NCBI GenBank assembly: GCA_012841675.1 | Contig: DUUG01000094.1 | Coordinates: 1-5,154 of the forward strand | Direction of reading: 5' to 3' | DNA length: 5,154 bases | Source of the DNA: Clostridiales bacterium | GTDB taxonomy: Bacteria > Bacillota > Clostridia > Oscillospirales > QAMX01 | In this document: in pieces, positions 1-5,154 of the stretch | Layout: every line of letters begins with the position of its first letter | How positions within the stretch are numbered: position 1 is the first letter of the stretch | Translations under genes and position numbers: made by a program | The notes under the pieces: generated by a model | Told to the model about the DNA's origin: nothing | Database searches by the model: none | What the model saw: the letters and a program-made list of their open reading frames with translations, nothing else

Positions 1-1574
1 CCATTGATGCCGGTTTGGCCCTTTTAAACGAGAAAATCGAAGCCCTGCTTGCGTCGGAGGAGGGGGCCAACGGCGGTGCCAATGGCACGTTCCCCGGCAG
101 CGAAGCCTTCCGTCTATACGATACCTTTGGCTTTCCGATTGATTTAACAGAGGAGCTTTTGGAAGAGCGTGGGCTGAAGCTGGACCGCGCAGGCTTTGAT
201 GAGTGCATGAACGAACAGCGCATGCGAGCCAGAACGGCCCGTTCTGCCGCCGGCGATTTCGGCTGGGCCGTAGAGGAAACCACAGAGGAGCTGGGCGAAA
301 CCAAATTTGTCGGCTATACGGAAACGGAAGCCAAAGCTTCCATTGTCCACATTTTGGCAGACGGGGAAGAGCGCGGCCACATGGAAACGGGTGAAACGGC
401 AATTCTCCTTCTCGATCAAACGCCGTTCTATGCCGAAAGCGGCGGTCAGACCAGCGACCACGGTACCATTGAAAGCGAGAACGGCGCTGTATTTGTCGTT
501 TCGGAAGTCAAAAAAGCCGCCGGCGGTCAGCATCTCCATTTTGGTACGGTGCAAAGCGGCTCCTTTAGCTTAGGAGAAACGGTTACGGCGCGGATTGACA
601 CTGCCCGTCGGAAGGCCATTGCCCGTGCCCACTCGGCCACCCACCTTCTGCATAAGACTTTGCAGGATGTTCTGGGCGCCCATGTCCAGCAGGCGGGCTC
701 TCTTGTGGAACCGGACCGGCTTCGCTTTGACTTCTCCCACTTTGAAGCCATGAAGCCCGAAGAAATTGCAAAAGTTGAGCAGATGGTTAACGAGCAGATT
801 TTAGAAGGGCTTGCCGTTTCCTGCAGCGAAATGTCTTTAGAGCAGGCCAAAGAACAGGGCGTTATGGCACTGTTTGGCGAAAAATACGGCGATATGGTTC
901 GCGTTGTGCGCATGGGCGATTTTTCTGCCGAGCTTTGCGGCGGCACACACCTGGACAATACGGCAAAAGCAGGCGTGTTCCGCATTGTAAGCGAAAGCTC
1001 TGTGGCAGCCGGTGTTCGCCGGATGGAAGCGGTCACCGGAACGGGGGTTTTGACCCTTCTGAACGAAGCGCAAAGCCAATTGTCCCAGGCGGCAGAGGCC
1101 TTGAAGATTGCCCCGGGCGAGCTGGTGCGCCGTGTGACCCAGTTAAACACCGAGCTTCGCACCGCTTTGAAGGAAAAGGAAGCTTTGGCCGTGCAGGGCG
1201 CAAAGGGAACAGTTTCCGAAGCGCTGGCCAATGTAAAAGACATCCAGGGCGTAAACCTTGCAACTATCGAACTGACCGGGCTTTCGCTGGATATTCTGCG
1301 CCGTTTAGGGGATGAATTAAAATCGAGAAATGAAGCCCTTGCGGCCGTATTCTCGTTAGAAAACGGCGAAAAGCTGCAATTTTTGGCTGTTGCGACAAAA
1401 GCCGCCATTCAAAAAGGCGTGCACGCCGGCCAGTTGGTCAAAGCCGTAGCCTCCCTTACCGGCGGCAACGGCGGCGGCCGCCCCGACAGCGCGTTAGCCG
1501 GCGGCAAAGAGCTTTCCAAAAAGAAGGAAGCCCTCTCTGCGGTTCCTGCCCTTTTGGAAAAGATGATAAAATAA
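1..1574 (+). CDS. alaS: Alanyl-tRNA synthetase, C-terminal 523 codons (5' end outside window)
   Basis: This cytoplasmic enzyme charges tRNA-Ala with alanine and hydrolyses mischarged Ser- or Gly-tRNA-Ala. The frame is open from base 3 (first codon ATT) and ends at TAA 1572-1574, so the start lies upstream. The TTG at 15 is an internal leucine. Numbering from base 3, residues 37-46 carry the RLYDTFGFPI signature that follows the tRNA-recognition region. The editing domain has its zinc-site motif HSATH at 210-214 and CGGTH at 312-316. The H-to-C spacing of 98 equals that of E. coli AlaRS (H568 to C666). The C-Ala domain has GGGRPD at 490-495. The offset against E. coli implies about 354 missing residues and a full length near 878, normal for the family. 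No frameshift is visible. The class II catalytic core is not in the window. A Gly/Asn-rich linker at residues 19-32 is somewhat longer than in E. coli. Confidence 0.97.
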   Translation, partial: IDAGLALLNEKIEALLASEEGANGGANGTFPGSEAFRLYDTFGFPIDLTEELLEERGLKLDRAGFDECMNEQRMRARTARSAAGDFGWAVEETTEELGETKFVGYTETEAKASIVHILADGEERGHMETGETAILLLDQTPFYAESGGQTSDHGTIESENGAVFVVSEVKKAAGGQHLHFGTVQSGSFSLGETVTARIDTARRKAIARAHSATHLLHKTLQDVLGAHVQQAGSLVEPDRLRFDFSHFEAMKPEEIAKVEQMVNEQILEGLAVSCSEMSLEQAKEQGVMALFGEKYGDMVRVVRMGDFSAELCGGTHLDNTAKAGVFRIVSESSVAAGVRRMEAVTGTGVLTLLNEAQSQLSQAAEALKIAPGELVRRVTQLNTELRTALKEKEALAVQGAKGTVSEALANVKDIQGVNLATIELTGLSLDILRRLGDELKSRNEALAAVFSLENGEKLQFLAVATKAAIQKGVHAGQLVKAVASLTGGNGGGRPDSALAGGKELSKKKEALSAVPALLEKMIK

Positions 1575-1579
1575 TTATT

Positions 1580-1614
1580 TTGACTTTATTTTTGCCGCAG
1601 GTTTTCTGTAAAAT
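1580..1614 (+). promoter_or_regulatory. Weak promoter-like element before the hydratase gene
   Basis: The AT-rich gap after alaS holds a good -35-like TTGACT at 1580-1585 and a -10-like TAAAAT at 1609-1614. The spacer is 23 bases, well above the usual 16-18, and no good hexamer stands at the correct distance from either. It may be a poor promoter for the hydratase gene or chance in AT-rich DNA. Read-through from alaS is equally possible because no intrinsic terminator is visible in the gap. Confidence 0.2.
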
Positions 1615-1625
1615 ATGTCAGAAAG
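1602..1625 (+). repeat. Small inverted repeat overlapping the hydratase Shine-Dalgarno
   Basis: TTTCTG at 1603-1608 is the exact reverse complement of CAGAAA at 1619-1624, with a possible extra T-G pair at 1602/1625 and a 10-base loop that contains the TAAAAT hexamer. The right arm touches the start of the Shine-Dalgarno sequence. It could be a weak RNA hairpin that tunes translation or a DNA operator half-site pair. Six base pairs with a long loop can also occur by chance. Confidence 0.25.
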
Positions 1626-1631
1626 AAGGGA
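1624..1631 (+). promoter_or_regulatory. Shine-Dalgarno deciding the TTG start at 1638
   Basis: AGAAGGGA lies six bases before TTG 1638. This strong purine-rich site supports TTG as the true start over the in-frame ATG at 1662 (M9), which has no comparable site upstream. Confidence 0.7.
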
Positions 1632-1637
1632 ATTGCC

Positions 1638-3842
1638 TTGATTCAACTGTATAAACAACCCATGCGCTATCAGAATGGCAAACTGGTCGAAGACGACGGC
1701 CGGGGCAATCGAGATAAGACGATTGCGGCAGGCATTTTAAAGGCACACAACGTCTCCGGCGACGATAAAAAGCTGAATATCAAATTCGACGCTTTGACCT
1801 CCCACGATATTACCTATGTCGGTATTATCCAGACGGCGCGAGCCAGCGGCATGCAGGAATTCCCGCTGCCCTATGTGCTTACCAACTGCCATAACAGCCT
1901 GTGCGCTGTGGGCGGAACCATCAACGAGGACGACCACGTGTTCGGTTATTCCGCCGCAAAAAAGTATGGCGGCGTGTTTGTGCCCGCCCATGTGGCCGTT
2001 ATTCACCAGTTTATGCGCGAAATGTACGCCGGCTGCGGCACAATGATCCTAGGCTCTGACAGCCATACGAGATACGGCGCTTTGGGCTGTATTGCCATTG
2101 GCGAAGGCGGGCCCGAGCTTGCCAAGCAGCTATTAGGCCGCACTTACGATATTGACTATCCCGAAGTGGTGGGCGTGTACGTCCACGGTGCCCCTGCCCC
2201 CGGCGTCGGCCCGCAGGACGTAGCACTTGCACTTATCGGTGCCACGTTTAAAAACGGGTTTTTCAAAAATAAAATTGTGGAATTCTTCGGCCCCGGCGTG
2301 GCCAACCTTTCGGTGGACTACCGCATCGGCATTGACGTTATGACCACGGAGACGACCTGCCTTGGTTCCATTTGGGCCACCGACGGCAAGGTGGAGGAAT
2401 GGCTTGCCCTCCACGGCCGCCCCGACGACTATAAAACCTTGTCGCCGGAGGAAGGCGCTCTCTACGACAGCGCGTTAGATCTAGATCTTTCCAAGATCCG
2501 TCCCATGATTGCTTTGCCGTTCCATCCGAGCAATGTCTACCCCATCGAGGAACTGGTAGCCAATCCCGGCGATATTCTGCGCACGGTGGAAAAGGAAGCC
2601 TCGGAAATCGGACTGGATGCCAGTGGCCTGCTTAGCAAGATTAAAAACGGCGTTTTATACGTGGATCAGGGCATTATTGCCGGATGCGCCGGCGGTATGT
2701 ACAACAACCTGATGGCCGCGGCGGATATTTTGGAAAACAGAACGGCGGGAAGCGGCGGATTTACCCTTTCTGCCTACCCGGCCAGCCAGCCTATTTTCAT
2801 GGCGCTCTTGAAAAACGGTGCCGCCACAAGGCTTACGGCAGCGGGTGCCATGATGAAAACCGCCTTCTGCGGCCCCTGCTTCGGCGCAGGCGACGTGCCG
2901 GCCAACGGGCAGCTTTCCGTTCGCCATACGACGAGAAACTTCCCCAGCCGGGAAGGCTCTAAGCCCGGCGAAGGGCAGACGGCGTTTGTCGCCCTTATGG
3001 ATGCCCGTTCTGTGGCGGCTACGGCGGCCAACAACGGCCGACTTACCCCGGCAACAGAGTTTGCCATTCCCGAAAACGACACGCCCTACACCTACGATCC
3101 CGGCATCTACGAAAAACGGACGTATGTGGGCGTTGGAAAACCCCTGCCGGAAGAGCCCCTTGTTTCGGGGCCGAACATTACCGATTGGCCCGTCATGCCG
3201 GCCATGAAGGACAGTATGCTTCTGAAATTCGCCTCGGTAATCCACGACCCGGTTACCACCACCGACGAGCTGATTCCTTCGGGCGAAACATCGTCCTACC
3301 GTTCCAATCCCGTGCGCCTTTCCGAGTTTACCCTTTCCAGAAAGGATCCCGGCTATGTGGGCCGGGCCAAGGAAGTGGCCGCCACGGATATCGAAACACT
3401 GGCCCATATTACCGAGCTTTTGCCCGGATTTGAAGCGGAAAACACGCTTTATAAGAGCGTTATCTTTGCCGTCAAGCCCGGCGACGGCTCTGCCCGCGAG
3501 CAGGCGGCATCCTGCCAGCGTGTTTTAGGCGGCGGCGCCAATGTGGTGGTGGAATATGCCACTAAGCGGTACCGTTCCAACCTCATTAACTGGGGTATGC
3601 TGCCTTTGCGGCTGGAAAATCCGGACGATTACAAGCTGTTTGAGGTGGGAGATTACCTGTATTTGCCCGGCGTGAAAAAGGCGCTGGAAGAAGGCGAAAG
3701 CGAGCTGTTTGCCTTGCTTGTTAAGGGAGAAGGGGAAAAAGTGCAGCCCATTTCTCTTACTATGGATTCGCTGACGGAAGCAGAGCGGAGCATTCTGCTG
3801 GCCGGTGCTTTGATGAATTACTACGCAAACGAAGGGAAATAA
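1638..3842 (+). CDS. Aconitase-superfamily hydratase (Fe-S), complete, 734 residues
   Basis: This cytoplasmic [4Fe-4S] hydro-lyase belongs to the aconitase/isopropylmalate isomerase superfamily and presumably adds or removes water on a carboxylic acid; the substrate is unknown. Domains 1-3 span roughly residues 45-510 and the swivel domain roughly 535-734. Cluster ligands are C350 (in GCAGG), C411 and C414 (in CGPC). By eye against pig mitochondrial aconitase, conserved residues are H85 (H101), H123 (H147), D141-S142-H143 (D165-S166-H167), E238 (E262), R433 and R438 (R447, R452), D543 (D568), R555 (R580), catalytic S618 (S642) and R620 (R644). Changed positions are Q72 to H56, D100 to C84, N258 to V234, N446 to T432 and S643 to A619. 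The length is close to the mitochondrial enzyme and shorter than AcnA or AcnB. It resembles the uncharacterised YbhJ-type 'putative hydratases' more than true citrate aconitases; that comparison is from memory. It starts at TTG with a good Shine-Dalgarno 63 bases after alaS. Confidence 0.9.
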   Translation: MIQLYKQPMRYQNGKLVEDDGRGNRDKTIAAGILKAHNVSGDDKKLNIKFDALTSHDITYVGIIQTARASGMQEFPLPYVLTNCHNSLCAVGGTINEDDHVFGYSAAKKYGGVFVPAHVAVIHQFMREMYAGCGTMILGSDSHTRYGALGCIAIGEGGPELAKQLLGRTYDIDYPEVVGVYVHGAPAPGVGPQDVALALIGATFKNGFFKNKIVEFFGPGVANLSVDYRIGIDVMTTETTCLGSIWATDGKVEEWLALHGRPDDYKTLSPEEGALYDSALDLDLSKIRPMIALPFHPSNVYPIEELVANPGDILRTVEKEASEIGLDASGLLSKIKNGVLYVDQGIIAGCAGGMYNNLMAAADILENRTAGSGGFTLSAYPASQPIFMALLKNGAATRLTAAGAMMKTAFCGPCFGAGDVPANGQLSVRHTTRNFPSREGSKPGEGQTAFVALMDARSVAATAANNGRLTPATEFAIPENDTPYTYDPGIYEKRTYVGVGKPLPEEPLVSGPNITDWPVMPAMKDSMLLKFASVIHDPVTTTDELIPSGETSSYRSNPVRLSEFTLSRKDPGYVGRAKEVAATDIETLAHITELLPGFEAENTLYKSVIFAVKPGDGSAREQAASCQRVLGGGANVVVEYATKRYRSNLINWGMLPLRLENPDDYKLFEVGDYLYLPGVKKALEEGESELFALLVKGEGEKVQPISLTMDSLTEAERSILLAGALMNYYANEGK

Positions 3843-3847
3843 TCCCC

Positions 3848-3883
3848 GGAGAAAGGGGGAGGCAAAAACCTCCCTCTTTCTCT
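3848..3883 (+). promoter_or_regulatory. Strong hairpin A in the hinT leader (no T-tract)
   Basis: Bases 3848-3862 pair with 3869-3883: 15 pairs, 13 Watson-Crick and two G-U (3856/3875 and 3848/3883), around the loop CAAAAA. The stem starts six bases after the hydratase stop codon. It is not followed by a T run (the next bases are CATAGATAG), so it is not a canonical intrinsic terminator. It may protect the 3' end of the hydratase message, cause pausing or partial termination, or act as one state of the hinT leader, because its right arm is also used by hairpin B. Confidence 0.65.
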
Positions 3884-3899
3884 CATAGATAGAGAAAGG
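3875..3899 (+). promoter_or_regulatory. Hairpin B covering the hinT Shine-Dalgarno, exclusive with hairpin A
   Basis: CTTTCTCT at 3876-3883 is the exact reverse complement of AGAGAAAG at 3891-3898, extended by a T-G pair (3875/3899), with a seven-base loop. The right arm contains the first part of the AGAAAGGAG ribosome site. The left arm is the same segment that forms the right arm of hairpin A, so the two cannot coexist. Hairpin A is longer and richer in G-C pairs, so the default is probably an exposed ribosome site. A regulatory role is inferred. Confidence 0.45.
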
Positions 3900-3901
3900 A
3901 G
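3893..3901 (+). promoter_or_regulatory. Shine-Dalgarno of hinT
   Basis: AGAAAGGAG ends six bases before ATG 3908. It is a near-consensus site that fixes the start, and its 5' half lies in the right arm of hairpin B. Confidence 0.85.
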
Positions 3902-3907
3902 CTTACT

Positions 3908-4246
3908 ATGGACTGCATTTTTTGCAAAATTGCCGCCGGAGAAATTCCTGCCAAAGTTGTCTATGAAGACGAGTTTTGCCTTGCGTTCCACGATGTGGCC
4001 CCCCAAACCCCCGTACACGTTTTAGTTATCCCCAAACAGCATATTCCGTCTGCCGCACATGTAGCGGAAGAACATGCGGAAGTGGCGTCTAAGCTGCTGC
4101 TTGCGGTTCCGAAGGTGGCAGGTCTGCTTTCGTTGGAGGATGGTTTCCGGGTTGTGACCAATGTGGGAGAAAACGGCGGACAAACCGTGCACCACTTGCA
4201 CTTCCATCTGATGGGAGGGAAAAAATTAGCGGCGGTGATGGGGTAG
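3908..4246 (+). CDS. hinT: HIT-family (HinT-like) nucleoside phosphoramidate hydrolase
   Basis: This 112-residue cytoplasmic protein of the histidine triad superfamily, HINT branch, typically acts as a homodimer that hydrolyses P-N bonds of AMP-linked substrates such as AMP-lysine or aminoacyl-adenylates. The N-terminal CIFCKI puts C3 and C6 where many bacterial HinT proteins bind zinc together with histidines further along. GEIPAK and VYED follow at 11-21, then the core strand and helix signature HVLVIPKQHI at 37-46. The triad H96-x-H98-x-H100 precedes MGG, with H98 as the expected nucleophile. The length is typical. The C-terminal tail GGKKLAAVMG has the normal length but lacks the WPPG ending seen in human HINT1 and many bacterial members. 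The gene starts at ATG with a strong Shine-Dalgarno, 65 bases after the hydratase. Its TAG stop overlaps the GTG start of the next gene. Family assignment is firm; the substrate is not known. Confidence 0.93.
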   Translation: MDCIFCKIAAGEIPAKVVYEDEFCLAFHDVAPQTPVHVLVIPKQHIPSAAHVAEEHAEVASKLLLAVPKVAGLLSLEDGFRVVTNVGENGGQTVHHLHFHLMGGKKLAAVMG

Positions 4247-5154
4247 TGAAGAAAAAAAGGACGGGTCGCGTCCGCTACTTTGACACGTTAGTTGAAGAAA
4301 AGAACCTTATATTTGACAAAAACAATCCAAGGCCTATGGCAGTATCGCTTACTTTGCGGGGAAATACGCTTTTATCCGTCCACCGGGGATACCATTTCGA
4401 GGGAATTGGGGAACCACTGACGCCCGAAACAGATTATACCTTTGACGGGGAAACGCTTACGATCTTGCCGTCGTTTCTTGCTTTGTGTCCGGACGAAGAA
4501 TATACCGTTCTGTCTGCCGAGTTTGACCGGGGGCAAAGTGCCGTTGTACCCATTTTTTGCACCAGAAAGGGTATGCAGCCGGAGTACCCCCTATACAGAC
4601 TGGACGAGCCCGATTTTGTTTTCCCGCGATACGACCGGTTTTTAGAGGCAGGTTTTGAAACAAAACCGACTTATCTTCGGAAACGACGTCCGGCACTGCG
4701 GCTTTCGTATGATTTTCGACGCACACCCAAGTATTATCCCGCCGTTTGCAAAGACCGTAAGCGTCGGCGCATCGATGCGCCAAGGCCGCTGGGCGTTGCC
4801 GTCTGGATCTACGGAGACGGGTCGGGGAACCGTTTGTTTATGAAAATAAACTCAAGGGACAAGGCGTCGGTCTATAGTGTGAACTCTTTTTTGCTCAATT
4901 GGAAGGGTTGGCGGCGCATTCTCTATCGGTTTGACGAAACGTTTCCCATTCCGGCTATTTTTGACAACATCCTGTTTTTGGAATACGTAGAAAACGCCGC
5001 CAAAAGCGGGACGATCCGCATATCCGATATGGATGTTATCTGCGATCCCAAGGCTTTGGACAAGTTTGAGCATCAGGGAGAAGCCATCGACCCGGACGGT
5101 CCCGAGGTGCAAGATTACTATCAGATTGATTTCCAAGGCTGCACCAAGGGGCGC
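4246..5154 (+). CDS. CBM-X2-like / sugar-binding-like beta-sandwich protein, 5' 303 codons (3' end outside window)
   Basis: From GTG 4246 the frame is open through 303 codons to the last base; no stop falls inside the window. Residues about 21-104 match the carbohydrate-binding module X2 pattern: FDKN at 23-26, LTLRGNTL at 36-43, then TPETDYT, GETLTI and SFLAL, ending in an EF..G strand at 92-96. X2 modules are Ig-like folds found in cellulosomal and surface proteins. Residues about 150-265 resemble the galactose-binding-like domain appended to clostridial phosphodiester glycosidases: ALRLSYDF, VAVWIYGDGSGN at 184-195, NWKGWRRI at 218-225, and SGTIRISDM at 254-262. The acidic, less familiar stretch 266-303 leads out of the window, perhaps to a further domain. 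No signal peptide or membrane segment is present, although these domains are usually exported. Arg is high (29 of 303). The GTG shares one base with the hinT stop and has only a weak GATGGGG upstream, which points to translational coupling. The next in-frame ATG (4336) would remove FDKN. Domain calls are by eye; function is unknown. Confidence 0.8.
   Translation, partial: MKKKRTGRVRYFDTLVEEKNLIFDKNNPRPMAVSLTLRGNTLLSVHRGYHFEGIGEPLTPETDYTFDGETLTILPSFLALCPDEEYTVLSAEFDRGQSAVVPIFCTRKGMQPEYPLYRLDEPDFVFPRYDRFLEAGFETKPTYLRKRRPALRLSYDFRRTPKYYPAVCKDRKRRRIDAPRPLGVAVWIYGDGSGNRLFMKINSRDKASVYSVNSFLLNWKGWRRILYRFDETFPIPAIFDNILFLEYVENAAKSGTIRISDMDVICDPKALDKFEHQGEAIDPDGPEVQDYYQIDFQGCTKGR

Noticed and set aside
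15..17. TTG as the start of the first gene
   Set aside because: The frame is open to the left edge, and the alignment with AlaRS shows about 354 residues lie upstream. The TTG encodes an internal leucine.
527..1408. 293-codon open frame on the minus strand inside alaS
   Set aside because: It lies wholly antisense to a well-conserved alaS coding region, and its Ser/Arg-rich translation matches no family I recognise. It is a by-product of the codon composition of alaS.
2655..3407. 250-codon open frame on the minus strand inside the hydratase gene
   Set aside because: It is antisense to the conserved Fe-S and swivel regions, and its Gly/Arg/His-rich translation shows no domain. It is a shadow of GC-rich codons.
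3848..3890. Intrinsic transcription terminator after the hydratase gene
   Set aside because: The stem is strong, but the following bases CATAGATAG contain no T run. I kept it as a hairpin and did not call it a terminator.
4336..4338. ATG as the start of the X2-like gene
   Set aside because: It would remove the FDKN segment that belongs to the X2-like domain, and it has no Shine-Dalgarno upstream.
4442..4843. Two short plus-strand frames (4442-4645 and 4655-4843)
   Set aside because: They lie in another phase within the X2-like gene, have low-complexity translations and have no ribosome site.
4852..5136. Minus-strand frame of 94 codons, and another at 4457-4783
   Set aside because: Both are antisense to the 303-codon plus-strand frame, which has clear domain similarity. 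The minus translations do not.

Overview
All four genes in this window read left to right on the + strand: the 3' part of alaS (alanyl-tRNA synthetase), a complete aconitase-superfamily hydratase, a complete small HIT/HinT-type nucleotide hydrolase, and the 5' part of a further gene that runs off the right edge. The protein signatures suggest an anaerobic Gram-positive bacterium of the Bacillota, most likely Clostridia. The clues are a clostridial-looking alaS, TTG and GTG starts with purine-rich Shine-Dalgarno sequences, a clostridial-type HIT protein, and a CBM-X2-like plus sugar-binding-like domain pair of the kind known from clostridial cell-surface proteins. This placement is by eye and is not proven.

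Layout: 1-1574 holds the last 523 codons of alaS (editing domain and C-Ala domain). 1575-1637 is a short AT-rich gap with a weak promoter-like element and a small inverted repeat. 1638-3842 is a 734-residue aconitase-family enzyme with all three Fe-S ligand cysteines but several substituted active-site positions. 3843-3907 is a 65-base leader holding two strong, mutually exclusive hairpins. The second covers part of the Shine-Dalgarno sequence of the next gene. 3908-4246 is the 112-residue HinT-like protein. From 4246 a frame starting with GTG overlaps the HinT stop codon by one base and stays open for 303 codons to the end of the window. It has no stop codon inside the window, so a search for closed reading frames misses it.

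The three downstream genes are closely packed and probably share a transcript. HinT and the last gene are probably translationally coupled. No shared pathway is evident: translation, a carboxylate hydratase, a nucleoside phosphoramidate hydrolase and a carbohydrate-binding-like protein form a mixed cluster. The most interesting items are the undetected X2-like gene without a signal peptide, the coherent set of active-site changes in the aconitase homologue, and the switch-like leader before hinT. No tRNA, rRNA, CRISPR array, insertion sequence or phage gene was seen, and there is no gene-free stretch longer than 65 bases.
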